This document shows, piece by piece, positions 46,001 through 60,200 of a stretch of 64,000 bases of DNA. How positions within the stretch are numbered: the stretch's first letter is position 1; each line of letters begins with the position of its first letter. The translations under genes were made by a program, and so were the position numbers. The DNA is from Phoronis australis (lineage: Eukaryota > Phoronida > Phoronidae). The notes under the pieces were generated by a model that saw nothing but the letters and a program-made list of their open reading frames with translations, ran no database searches and was not told where the DNA came from. The stretch covers positions 1 to 64,000 of the forward strand of contig NMRA01000769.1 of NCBI GenBank assembly GCA_002633005.1, written 5' to 3'.

Positions 46001-49000
46001 GTACTTGTTGGCTGGTATAACCAACGTATACTGCGGCAGGAATGATAACTATAATGACCTCGAGTGTGTTAGGAGACCCCGAAATTAGGTACTGGGGACA
46101 CTCTAGGGAAACTCTGAGCGATAAGTGAAGAAGGCTGAGCCTGAGATAACCTAAGCCTTTCTAGGTTCAGATAACGGTCCACATGTATGTTAACACCCTG
46201 CCCCTTTTCTCCTGGGCATAGTAGTATTGTCACACTTCGCATTTCTGTTTTGAGATATGACTTTGGTGAAAGTCACCAGGTAATGGATGTCTGTGATTGC
46301 TTCACTAAACAACATGCGTAGTACCTTGAAAATAAATCTTTCTGGACTTGAAAGAAGCACCTGTGTTCATTGGAGTGAAGAGACGTTATCTGTCTCAAGT
46401 TTAAGCCAATGCGCCAAGTTCTTTTCCGAAAAACTCATGACCAGGTATAACCACATTCACAAATTTCCACTATTTCCCCTGAGGATTTTACGTGTGGAAA
46501 TCATCCTATACAGATGACGGTAACCTGCCTAAAATACAGGGTAGGTAGGAAAACCAATGTCTCTGAAAATCCTCCATGTGGCAACTTCTCAACACCAAGA
46601 GTTGAGGTTGGCAATGTTTCTAGTGATGAGCCTAAACAAAAGTTCGACATTTTTGTTACAGACGCAGAACCTGGTTAGCATTTGAATAAGGGTAACCACT
46701 ACAAGCATTTACAGAGGGGAAACCACGTAATTGTGATCACATTGCACGATAGTGGTCAGATATGCTTTCAGATGTACGCACCGGGGCGTCATTCGAGACA
46801 GCCTCAGAGTACAGTGTGGATGAGAGAAATGCTCAAGTAGTAGAGTGGGCATTGAACAAACGGTCAAGGTCAACGAGGTTTTCAGTAAAAAGTACAAACT
46901 TTCTGACAAACATATTCTATGGAGGAAAAAAGTCAGGTAAATTACGTTCACCTTCAGAAGTGGACTCCTCCGGGAAAGAGTTTACTTGTGATGATTGGTT
47001 AAGTGAGTCGTAGGTTGCTGGATCTTTTTAACGGTTCTCTGTAGCACCAATGGATTTTGAAAGTTATGCCATTAAAAGTAAATGCCACCCAAAAACAACC
47101 TATTTTGTATCAACTTAGATCGAGTAGTTCCACGCGATAACATCAAGCTCAGTTGTTTTACCTGACACCTGACGGCAGACGGAGTTGTTCAAATTAACTA
47201 GCGGCGTAATACTTGTAGGTTCGAACGCCGTCTGTTCAGCCGTTCACAACAGGCTTACTGGTGTCAACTTGTTGCTTGAATCATCGTTTTACAACAGTTG
47301 TAAAACCCTTATCAATACATCGGATTCTTGAACAAACGAGTTGTCTTATTTCATTGTTACGGATTTACATGTACATTTATTGAACGTACGGTGGCCTACA
47401 GAGTTCGGTCAAGCAGTGTAGACTCCTAAGTTCGGTAAGCCAAGTTATCATGCTCGATCACGGAAGTTTGGGTCGTTTTAGAGATCAATTCGAATCGTTC
47501 TTCGGTGAAATAGAGACATGCAAGATAGCTGTGTGTTGTAACCTTAGACTTGCAAAAGGTTTGTTATGCCAGCCTGTGCCTCGAAACCCTTCAGGCCCGT
47601 TGCGGCCGCCGGGACTGGACTTCTCGAATTTAAACCAGCTTAAGTTGGAAAATGATCCTTCAGTCACAAAAAGACTAAACTAGGGAGCTAAAGAAATAAT
47701 GTGCATGTAATTATTTTGGGGATTTAGCCACGAAACTTATCGGGGAATGCCAAGTCGAGATACCCTTTTACGGAAAGGTCAGGGCAAAATCTGTACAGTA
47801 ACAATGGTATGAATAATGTATTTGTATATCATAAAAGATTCCCCTAACATGTGACCATAGCCTATAAAATCGAGTCATTCTTTAACAACAGCTTTCTGTC
47901 AGCAAACACTGAATTAGCATGCGCTAACACGGCCTCGGATCCCGGCTGTCAATTACCTTTATTTCATCTCAAGGCATTGGTTTAGTCATTGCTGGCTTCT
48001 CGAAACATTTGCACTCACGAATACTCCAAATGCATGAAACATTGCATGCAATGCAACAGACTTTGTTTAAGTTCAATGTATGCATTGGTTATGTTGAGAA
48101 TAATTCATTTTGAAGCAGAACGCAAAATAATAACGTCAACATGCCAACTCGCAATCGTGACGAGAGCTCAACCGACGAAGTCTAAGCAGGTGCATTGTGA
48201 AGTTTCACAGGCTATCAGTTCGATCAGGAACACAGCGATCGAGAAACACTAGAGAGGCACCGTGAACATGCACAGGCAACGGAACGTATGGATAGTTCTT
48301 TGTTAAGCCAGAATTCGTCGGACTCACAGTTGGCTACAGTGACGGAGATGTTCCACGGCCTCATACTTGCTATTAACAAAGTACTTTTCATTCTTCACTA
48401 CCGCAATCGACTTCTTAAGCATTTCGGACTGTCGAGGAAGTCAAAAATCACTATATTCCCGCTTTCCTTGCATCTGCATACTTGAGACGAGCCTAAACGA
48501 TTCACCACAACATAGCAGCATGCATACTGCAAATGAACCACTGACGTCGCTGCGTCGTTTCTCATATTCCCCAAAGTTAAAACGACACCTCACGGCAAAG
48601 TGAGGTCGACCGTATGCGAGGCAAAGTGGATATGGATTGATTAAGACGCTAAAAAGACTAATTAAATCGGGGCGGCATTCTCCTTTAAGTTATTCAACCA
48701 TAGCCAAGCCAAATCGTATTTTCATTTGTTATGAGCTTAACATGCATCACAGTAAAATGCATTCAAACATGCCTACTTAGACGACAAACTTTGCTCCAAA
48801 ATTGAGGAACAGGTCATAAAAAGATAAAGTGCTGAATGAAAGTGTATAAAAAGTGAGATTTTTCTACATCTCACAAAACAAAACCCATGTGCTAACTTTA
48901 AAAACATGTGAGATTCCGGGTGTATACACTAATTTTTGGATTTTATTTTGAGTAACTCTTAAAACCAAGCGTAAACGATGGGATACAGAGAACTTAGCTA

Positions 49001-51042
49001 TCTGGTCAAGAGAACCCTAACTGATTTCACAGCTCATGCTAAAGCGTGATGATAAGATAAAAATTGTTTCAACTGTTGTGTTAGATGAATGCTTTGTTCA
49101 ACCGTTTAATGTACATGTATCTCAACCCTTATTTTGTGGAATCCATTCTAAATCGAAAACATTAAGCGTTGTGAACTAATAAAGGAATGTTTTTACGTTA
49201 AAAACTACTGAGAGATGATTTGCTGCTTTCGGGAACTGATCTGACTGAGGGGTTATGACTATACAGGTAAAACTAGCCACCATCACGGGTACTCAAGGAA
49301 GCAGCATGCTAGAGGTGCCCCTATTGAGGCAGGACAGGAACCCCAGGGCAGTCCTGCCCGTAAAAACGAAAACATTGTTTTTCGGAGGGCGGGCCCATAC
49401 CAATTTGACTGCGCCAATCTAACCCCCTACTGTCGCTTCCACCGCTGTTCTCCAGATGGCAGTTATATTGGTACCGAAGCTCAGAATGTCCTCTTTTGGT
49501 AGCGGAGCAGCGCCCAGGGATGCAGCCCTCATAAATTGGGTAATCATGAACCAATAAAATTTCACTTAGAATAAAAATCAGCCTAGGACTGTATGTATAA
49601 CGGTGTGAAAATACCAAACTCGATGAACTAAATCCAGTTGCTGGCCAGCTCAGCTACATGTATCATTTCTTTGAAACAATCAGCTTAGGTCGTACCTCTC
49701 CGTCTGCGCTGGCTATATCATAAAGATTCGTTTTATGATTCAGTTTTGGTAAAAGTTTGTTCTAATTTCTTCATTCTGAAGGCCTTTTTAAATGTGGAGT
49801 TCCGTGATGAAAAACATTTCAACTCTTGGAATTCCGTAATTCAGCTCCCCTGGACCACTCAAATTCTGGATCAAGCAATTTAAGTTCCCCCGGATCACTC
49901 AAAATCTGCACAGACCTATTGCATGATTACACATTATTCTTAAAGTGGTTGCGCCATCATGACGTGCTCTTTATGGGTAGTATGCACAAGAATGTCAAGC
50001 CAGCGATTCAGTTTTGAACAACAGATCTTCATTGCGCAATACTACTGGAAACTACATGTAAACACATCAGAGAAGAGCAAATATATTTTTTCCGAGTTAA
50101 TGAGCAATAACTTTAATTATACATATTTAAAAACTTAAAACTTTATTTACATGTATGGTTTGTGAATGCCTCTAATGTAGTTCATAGTTCTAAACAGACA
50201 AGGCGCATGATGTTTCTCTTGTGAAAGAACGGGGGATAGGGCACTAAATGGTGTCCTCCTCAAAGTATGTGTATGCTGTGAATCACTTGACGATTCACGT
50301 GGCCTGCTGAAGTCCTCGAGAGGACACAACGTAGCCAACTTAATCCGTAAGTCCAATAGATAAATTATAGTCATTTGAATTGGAACACTTTGTAAAACTG
50401 TCCGACATTCACCATAATCCTTGAGACTAATTTGACACAGACAAAAATCGGTTTGCTAATTGAGGATCTAATCGAATTTTGCCATTTCTTACAACGTTAG
50501 CTTCTAACTGTCAAAAATTTATTTTCGTATCTACATAAACCAGTAAACCACGAATGAATCTTAGAGACAAGAGGCGAATAACCCTGAGGGCACACCCCAC
50601 ATGCGACTCAAAACGCCACGTACATGTCGTTTTATGCTGCACGCGAATATTTCCCCGATGATTGCGTTTGGGCCCCCTTCAGAGACCGCTTGGAATGCAC
50701 GCCAACCTTTGCTATCCTCTGTGTGAGGTTGGAACCCCATTCTACAGCATCTTAGATTCGCCAATTGTGAGTCAAAAATAGGTCCACTTGTTTGCGAGGT
50801 TTTGCACATTCTGTGCTAAAGATGATACGGTGGGTTTCGGGCGCTTACCTCCCTCTAATTTTACCACTACCGCACTGGTGCGCAATATATTCATCAAGGT
50901 ACGCAGGCCCGTACGTAAGTTAATAGGCAACACAGTTCTCCCTCTTAGGCATTTAAGGAACGACACGTTGCCTAGGTAACGAAGAGATCACAGTGTTATA
51001 TGGATGCAAGTTTTAAAGAACACTAAACTCGTAGTTTTGCTC
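43091..51042. other. Intergenic region between convergent genes
   Basis: About 8 kb without a recognised gene. Open frames at 44032-44358, 46762-47013, 47450-47683 (plus strand) and 49321-49617, 50147-50374, 50561-50809 (minus strand) have no domain I recognise and no consistent splice context. Some of the minus-strand frames near 49-51 kb are GC-richer and may be repeat remnants. Confidence 0.4.
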
Positions 51043-51048
51043 TTTATT
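51043..51048 (-). terminator. Poly(A) signal of the MAM gene
   Basis: AATAAA on the minus strand lies about 86 bases beyond the stop codon of the MAM mosaic gene. Confidence 0.6.
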
Positions 51049-51133
51049 CAATCCACCGCAGCTTGACATGGAAATTGAAGCCATATTTGATATCACACGC
51101 TGTGCTTATTTGTACCATCCGTTCTTCGGACAT

Positions 51134-51220
51134 TTAAGTAACCTTTGACACGATGACAGAGTCCACGGCAATATCTGTACGAAAGTCATTGATGTCTCCC
51201 AAGGTGAATACGAATAGCAG
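51134..51220 (-). CDS. MAM gene, terminal exon (MAM3 part 4)
   Basis: An 87 nt exon, phase 0 start, acceptor tctattacag, ending in TAA. It encodes LLFVFTLGDINDFRTDIAVD plus SVIVSKVT. The V-F-x-x-x-x-G ... D-I-A-V-D pattern is the closing MAM strand pair, but the usual final Cys (G-x-C) is missing because the frame stops first. Confidence 0.8.
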   Translation of the reverse strand: MLFVFTLGDINDFRTDIAVDSVIVSKVT

Positions 51221-54200
51221 CTGTAATAGAGATTATTGTTTCAAGTTAAAACAAATAAATTCATCAAAATTGTGACAACTTCTCGTGAATATTCAGGATC
51301 TACAATGAACTTAAAAACACAACAGTGTTCAAAAAATCCAAGACGAGTTGAAAATCGTCGGGCTTTTTGACCCTATATTATCACACTCTCAAACGATCCA
51401 CTACTACTTTAAGAATAGGTATCTGCATTATACACGTATATTAATAAACTTTCAAAGGTGTGCTGATTGGATCCCAAAAATGTGATACTGACGAATGCTT
51501 GGTGCCGTTATATGAGGAATAAACATATCCGACGAGTCTTACCCTGTAGCCTGGCGAATATTCCGAATACTCCAAAGCATTGAAAGAGTCAGCACTCCAA
51601 GGGCATTCCGATTGTACCATTGTCCTTCCACAACTTTGACTCTCATATGACCCCAGCAACGTCATGCTGGCTCCACCTTCTTCACGTTGAAAAATCTCCA
51701 GTTTTCCTTCGTTCTTTCCAAACATGTGATAGTTGAAATCCACCTTTATGTTACCTGCCAATCAAATTTTTTGATCAGGTTGCCATCGCATGAACTGGTA
51801 CGCCAAAAATAAAACCAAGTTGATCGCTTATCACGTGACAATTCACCTGAGGTCGTGCGACGATTCAACACTATGATATGCGTTTGCCAACTCTAAAGTC
51901 CTAAAATGACGCTCAGGAACTTGCGTTTAAATACAAGTAGATTACGAGATACAGGAATGATAATTTTATTTGAGTTTGTGTTGGTTTTGGGTCTTCGTTT
52001 GAGAAGTCCAAATGTGTTTTGCAGCTCAACAGTGCGAAGTAGTCATTGAGATCCATCGCGGAATGTATGCAGAATAAACTAAAGAATCCCAGATGTCAGC
52101 GCATTTATGGCAACAAGTTGGAATCGAGAAGACTGGATGACACCGACAGAAAACACTGTGGCATTGGGCAGGGAGGAAGCGACACCTACAGGCAATAATT
52201 TTACTTACTTAGACCAAGTGCAAAAATACATGAATTAGTCACCACATCTACGCAAAAACAAAGTTACAAATATATAAATTAATAAAATATATATTTTTAG
52301 TAACCTAAATTTTATGATTGAAAGGACATTCAATCAGATTGATAATTTAGGAAAACGCTATTGTATTCACCTTGGATCAAAGCGGTCTCCAAAGTCGCTG
52401 TCGACGAAGGAGGGTTGGGCCACGATCCATCGTAATATATGTAGGTATTGCCTTCAGCTGGGGAGGCGGGTCCTGTGTGACGTGAATTACTTCTGCCGTT
52501 CTGTCAATGTCAAGGTATCAGACAGAAGATGACTAAGATGAACAAACAAAAATAATAATATGCCCCAATTACGATACAAACTCGGTTGCTTTTTAAGTTA
52601 ATGGAAATCCCATTATCCCATCTTTGGCAAATAAAGTACTTTCAGACGTAATCACGCGGGGTTGCCTAAATTGACGCCACAAGTGACGCAGACAATCACA
52701 AACATGACAATGCTTTACGTTGACACTTGTATTAAATATATACTTGGGACCAACTTGAACCAAACGAATTAAAGTTTGGTCCTAGCAAAGTTTGCGTAAT
52801 CTGCAAAACATCTTGCATTTTCAGCCTAAAATCGTCAAATTTCACAGCATGCACATATGTCCGACTTACCCGAAAAGTGAGGTCAGAGCTATCGTTACGT
52901 AGTTGCTTGAATATTCCGAGGGGGTTCTTCTTAGAGAGCTCAAACCCGGATAGAAATGATGAGGAGCTGCTAAAGTCTGAAAGACAATTTCATTTCCCCA
53001 ACAATCCACGCAAATCACCCGAGTCAAGAAACGCGTATGAACACTGCCGCAAGAGTGACAGAGTGGGTCTGCGTTCTGCAGAGCTAAGACCCTTTTAAGG
53101 AAGCGCCAATGTGATCAAGTACTTTAATTCGTTGTAATGCAAGGCAAAACTTCTCGAAGATTTGTGTGAATATTGCACTTTTGTAAACCTCTTGAGTGTA
53201 ATGAATCTCGGATGGACCTCTCTATGTCGTGCGATTTACAGTCTACACTCTTGTTGATTGCTTTTGTGCACACACTCGTCTGATAGCTTAATCAAAAAAA
53301 ATTCCCATACTGGTGTACTCTAGGACTGACATACATCTAATACTGTAAGATCGAGACTTCTTCGTAAATATTTTGAATCCCCATGTCAGCAGCAGTCAGT
53401 AGTGTTTTGGGCCATTTCAATTCTCGCTATCAGTATGTCCCAAATACTTACCTATGACGTCACACGTGTCACCCTTCAGCCCCGTGGGACACACGCACGT
53501 GCAGGTGGAGGAAGAAGACGAATAGTCCGAATCGTCCACGTGGAAACATGGTCTAGAATCACAAGGGTCTACAAACGCATTAAAGATTTCCTATAACTGG
53601 CGTCGTGTAGGTAATTTCGGATTAAATGCCTTCAGATTATATAGAGCACGAATGTTTCTAAGGGAAAAAAAGAAGAACATGAACAATAGAAGAGGCAAAA
53701 AGAGATATTACATTCATCATCTTTTGTCGTATTATTTATATCGATTGCGAATAAAATCACTTTTATCGATTGTTTTAAATGAATAACGACTGTATGACAC
53801 CAAAACATATTGTTCCAAAAATATACTCAATTATTCCTTTTTTCTTTTCCCAGCAATAGGAGATTCTTTAAATTTTACCACAAAGTTCAAGGTAAAAAAC
53901 CACAAGGATGACTGTCATGTGGTGGATAACCAAGCATAACGCCTGCCGTCGCAGAATGTGTTATCGTGTTTTTGTTTCATTTAGTTTAGTCATCGTGGTT
54001 CATAACTTTCTATTGTTGTTTATCACCACTCTCTTTGAGCAGAAGATGACTGATAATTCTTATTCCTAGAACTGTTTGTTTGTCAGCATAGTGCATCCTT
54101 TAGTTTGTCATCTTATTTGGATGGTTAATTCGTGTTTCTCTAGTCTTTCTCCCTCTCTCTCTCTCTCATATACATATACATATACNATATATATATATAT

Positions 54201-57200
54201 CACTTTTACTTGTATTTCATGTACACGTAGTAGTATCAGTAGTTTTAATGAGTTGATTAGAACTTGTTCCTCCGCATTGAGAGTTGTTCCTACTCATGTA
54301 ACTCTTGCAGTCGTCAATATACATGTACTAGTCAACATTCATCTCTTGTTCTGTTCCAACGAACCACCTCGTACACAGTCGAACTGCATTTTCTGTGTAC
54401 TCCACATTTTACACTTCTAATGTATTAATTACTAGCGAAACCTAACACCAATCGCTGACTTTCAAACTCCGTCGACACGATTCTTCAGTATTCAAAAATG
54501 TGATAATGGCATGAAAACCTACATTTAGACGCATTCCAGCTTTCAACGATTCCCACTAAGTGAAAAATCATTGAAAAACGAGAGCAGACAACATCCTCTG
54601 CCGGCTAATCTGTTGCTTGTCAGAAAATTAAATAAAGAAGCAGCGGACCAGGGTTGCGTTCCGTACCCTCAGGTATCTTGCCAAAAACACAGGCTTCCGC
54701 GAGACTTTGCCAGATATCACCATGCACGAAAAGCAGGACCACACAGGCTTTCCGAGTGTCTGGTTTGACAGAACACAACCCAATAGTTGACAGATTGTTA
54801 CCGTGTCACATCAATAAACGTATGTCCAACGAATGCATCACAGTGAGATGCGAGAGACCTAGTGTAATGTATTGTACAGAGGTGCACGAATTGATTGCAT
54901 CACAACACTTATATCCGCGCTGTGCCAGGAAACGGTTATTGACGTACCTGATTTGCAAGCTCCCTCTGTAATTCTCATATTGTCAATTGCGATATCACTC
55001 CTGTAGCTGCTCCCTCTAGTGGCACGAAAGGAAACCTACAATAAAAGATTTACTTTAAAAGGATATAATAACGGGTTTTAGCCATTTAACAGATATTAAC
55101 ATACGTGTGTGACTTTCCTACCGTAAAACTATTGAAGCCACGTATGATGGAACTTCTTACATAGTCTCCTAAACAGGTTAACGTATCCTAAGCTTTAGGT
55201 ATATTACACGACAGCTGTCAGAAAAAAAACACACATCTATATCTATTCTATCAAAAAGAGAGCTTCTGTTTTAGTCAATCATTGTGAAATGCAAACGTAA
55301 CATGAACGACAAACAGAGCTACTGATGATTGCTTGAAATACAAAATTTAGTATCGCTTTAACAAGCTCACTCTAAATTGAATTTGTTTCAGCGCAATTAT
55401 AAAAAATGAGACGATAAATTATATTAAGCCGCAGCAAAACACTTACGAACTACCAGATCTTCTCCAAATAAGAAACAATTTCTAATCCTTCTAAGGATAG
55501 AATAAGATGTCCAAGGTTTTTACATATAAATAGATCCGTGTTAATACGCTTTGGGGCATCACTGTGTTTTTACAGAGGACAGTCAGTTTAAACAACAGAA
55601 ATATTTCGTTAATGACTTCCTGAAACGCCTCTGATGGTCATGTAGTAACAACCGACAAATAGCCTGCTTAAATCGGTCAATACGTTGTCCGAACATCAAA
55701 GTGTCTGGCGAACGACCGCGTAACTGGCACTCTCGTTATAGGCTTGGATTGTATTATACCTGGTACACGGTGGAATTTGAACCTTGTGACTTACGACTGT
55801 CAATTCATTTAAAGACATGATTTACGCATGCGTAAATTCATCACAAATGAACAAAACAATGCATTGGGTCAGCCTTTATGGCAATTACCTGGAGTGAATC
55901 TGGTGCAATTTTAACGAATAGTATGGACAGTAGCGTATCTAGGACACCATAAGGGGAGTCCTACATGTTGCCTCGGGGAATTGGGCAAGGCGCGATTGTA
56001 TGCGCACAGAGGACTTGAAAGTTCTGTGGGCCGAGGATGTGGACCTCCTCTTTAGAAAATCTGTCGGTGGACTAAAAGAAAAACGGGAATGCGATTCCGC
56101 TGGGATCTTAGCCACCCTATCTGCTACCGGTCCTAGGTACTGAGCTGCTTTTCTTCACGCTTCATGCTGTTTCGGTTTCACTTAATTACGGCTGCCAAAA
56201 GGGGGCAGGGCCGCCCCCCCACCTATATCCGCATTAGGTTGAGAAATTCCTAGAAAATGCAGCCATTCTGACCGTTCAGCAGAATTTTAGATGCGGGTAC
56301 CAGTGCCCTTCAGACGATTGAATCATTTTTAATTATAGAACTCACATGTACTGTGCAAGGGCATTAGGATGCATGTTACCACTCCGGTACCTACATTTAA
56401 AAAGGGCGAGTTTGTAATTTTGGGGAGAAAAATATCCGCACTCGCAGTTTTTCTTAATATGTAACACATGGCGATATATCACGAAGTCGTGCTTTTTCGC
56501 AAACTTCTCGTGTCTGCGGCAGATGTCTCCTGGGTGTTTGCCATAGTGTGTCTGAAGACATTTCCATATACAGATTCATATGCATTGCTTCTTTGATTTT
56601 TCTTTCAGACAGACTTGTTTTACAGAAGATTACGGGAATGTTGTCTACGTTATTTTGGCCACACATGGGCTGTTGAATATCTGTAAATTAATGAGTTCAA
56701 CAACCCAAATGGTTCAAATCCTGAGTTCCAGGTGCCCTGTTCGTTCTTTTACGAACTCAGCAACGTCAAGTGAAGGCTGCAGGAATGAAAAATCTAAACA
56801 ATGTGCCAATTAAATAACAAAGATGAAATGCTACGTCAGGGACATTTCAATATCCGTCAACTTCAGGCTTCCTAGTAAACGACGTTTCGTGTTGCTTGCC
56901 TTCTGCGTTCCTTGCGGCACAGTCACGGCCACAGTTTGCCAGTCGTTTGAGGTGCGCGAAAACGTCATCAACTCAGAGTTGTTACCCATGATCGTGAATG
57001 ACCCCATGGTGTTGCCGTACATGCTCAAAGACAAGCGGAGACAGGCAGCGCCCCCCTCTAAAGATGGAGAAATAGAGCAGCTGAACCATAACTTCTGGCT
57101 ATGTGACGCATAAAGTTCCAAGAACTTTCTTTTCATCAAAACTAAGCCCAGCACATTATCACTAGCTGAATTTTGATGACAGGATATCAGCGTTAGGTGG

Positions 57201-60200
57201 ATAACTATTTGTAACCATCAAGTAACGACAGACGAGCCATAAACTTTTGAGTGAAACGTCATTGCCGTGCTTACAATATACAGCCGTCAGGCTACTGGCT
57301 GTCTTACAATGAAATTAGGGTTGGCAAATGCTGGTGGTATTGTCTTGGTTTGTCTCACAGTCATGTGACAATACTTTTTCCCTTTGATGGTAACATTGTG
57401 CACGCCAACGAATGGTTACTGCAAAGTTATAGAAAGAAAAACAAAGAAATTAGTGCAGACCTGTTGCAATCAGATTGCCACAAATCCATGCTAAACTTGT
57501 AGGGTAAATATCGTCCTGCACGCTAACTGAATAATGAATTCAAACCCCCACTCGGCATTTAATAGAACCAAATTTAAGTTATTGTCAAACTATGATCGAT
57601 CAAGCATTGGTATTGATCTGTCTCTGTAAAGATCCCCCCTTCCATTATCTGAGCACTAGCCTGTAAGTTCAGCAATATTAGCCTCCAAACTGGCGATGTC
57701 TCCAGTCTTTGCAGGCCTAGACGATTCGAAATACACGTATCCAAATCTATTGGACGCGAAACTGGGTCCGGTGTTGAGCGTGGGCGTTGTGTCCTGTAAC
57801 AGGAGAAGAAATGCAAAATTACAAACTGCCATTAATTTAGGATGTACATTATCGCTATCATCTCGCAGTGAAACTGAGTGATTATTAACGTTGGCAACGC
57901 ATTCCAAAAATTATCCACCAAAGTCTTATTGACTTTAAGGAATTGTAACAAATTACCTTTAGAAGGGACCGAACTCCATGTATGAGTGAAGGCCAAAACA
58001 TCGTGATTTAATTACTGTACTAAACTATCTTCCATGTATATTCGTAGCTCCACATATGTGTGGTACTGGTGAGGCTAGGGCTACATGCCGTTGGTCAAGA
58101 TATGTGACAGACATTTGTTGACTGTATTTCAGTTTTCAATCTAAGTTTTCCCACAACCAAAATCGTCCAGTATATTTTTACAGCTCAAAACCAAGGAAAA
58201 TACATTCATTGCCACTCGCATTATATATGCCTAATGTGCATTAAGTCTGGGAGAGTCTGAGTTTTGTGTCGCAACGTTGCATTCTATGGAGTAGCATCTC
58301 CTGCTCAACTCGCAGTGCATGGCGAAAACTCGCACGTGCTTGCCTGATCTCCCTTAATTCGAGAAATCTATCGTTTTGGAGCACAGTTGCGTTCCACTCA
58401 CGCTTCGGATGTGTATCCAGTCCAAATCGTCTTCTTCTGACTGCACCAAAAAGTCACACAGTGGATGAGCAGAACTTTCAAAGTCACAGGCAAACCGGAT
58501 TCCTTTAAACAAGAAATATTGCACCCACAGATGGTGAACTGGAAACAGGTCTTCTTCACAGCTTAATAGAAGTTCCTAGTTTCAGGGATTATTTAACGAA
58601 GAGTAGATGAACGTAGTGTATCTCATAAAGCGGTTCTTAAATTACAAAAACTGGAAACCCATTTCTTCCTGACAAACGACTGATTACCTACTGACAGCTT
58701 GAATTAATGATAGGGGCAAACACATCGACGATTTCCACCAATTTAAATTGTCTTACATAAGTTTGAAGTCTCAACCGACAGTATGCTTGCACGCTTACGT
58801 TTGCAGATGGGAGGATTGGACCAGAGACCATTTGCTTGGCACGTCACATTTGGCAAGCCAACTAACTCGAAGTCACCAAAGCAGATGTAAGTAACGGTGT
58901 GCCCTGTATGGTACTTATTCATCAATATCTCAGAGATGAAAGCGTTTTTGACTTCTGGCGGATCGGAACAAGTGGGCTCTGTAAAGAAAATATTTTGGGA
59001 TAAAGTTTTCGATGAAATAAGTTTCTCGTAAAGGTGATTTAAACCCAAATGCAACAGTAACGTCATTTATTTACAAAATGACCTTGCTTCATGTTTTAGT
59101 TTGGGATGACTGCTAGGATAGTTTTGAGGCATGTTCACTGGGCGGAATTTGTGTCGAGGGAGCCTTACACGTTGTATTTTGTTACAGAGCCGAGCTCGTT
59201 GATTTTTTTGTGAAGTCTCGGCACGATCAACCCTTTGCCACATGGTCTTCAATCCGATTTTGATAGAAAAGTGATCTTGAGCACTAAACTACAGCGGCTC
59301 TTACCTGGTCCATAAATCATAGGTATCTTCCTTAGAACGAAACAAATGGAGACGACTTTGACAACACTAAAGGGTTTAAGTAAGAAGCTTCATTTCCGGA
59401 TAAAAGCCGCATCAAACTAAAAATGATGCCATACTCTTGCTTTTGTTCATGACTTTGACGGGGACTTATTCTGTTGGTTACGTGACAGGGTTAGGCTCAG
59501 GATATCTTATGGCTAACAACGGAGGGTAATGAGGTGAACGTTACTTTGGCAACGGCACTGTCTTTATTGAGTCAACAATTGGCAGTTACTCTACTTATTT
59601 TTTATTTGTTTTCATTCAAAAAAGAGTTTGGTATTCAGATGTACATGTATTACTAGAGAATGTCACAAGTGATAAGGCAAGTAATTAAACAACTGACAAA
59701 CACAAAATGCACTATTTAGGAAGCTTTGTTCAGTTCCTATTTAGATATGCTTCTTGCAACCGACCACTACAACCCTACAGTGCAAGTCCTCTACTGTAAC
59801 CTGCTGGGAGCGTGTCTCTGAGTGGAGCAGTTAATGAACTATTGATGTCTAATCGTTTCATCCAAGAGGGCAATGAGAATCGGTAATCAGATCGGTCATT
59901 CATGAACGACATTAATTTTTGTTTACCTGGTTTTTCATTGCACGATCCTGGCCACGTCTCCACATGATCGACAGCTACATCTGCCTTAAAACTTCGTCTC
60001 GTGTATTCAAAAGCAAACTGTAATATAAATAGTCGGTAATTACATCATATACCGTGTAGATGGAATGTGCGCAAATACCAGAACAGTGTTCAATGTGAAA
60101 TTATTCTGCTGAGTTCTAAAGTACGAAGTATGCTCTTTTGGAACTTGACATCTTTGACTTTGTTTCTGATCAGTGGGTTGCAATACATAGTGCTTAGCAT

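Noticed and set aside
50561-50809. Minus-strand frame of 82 codons near the end of the MAM gene
   Set aside because: It lies beyond the stop and poly(A) signal of that gene, has no recognised domain, and shows no splice partners.
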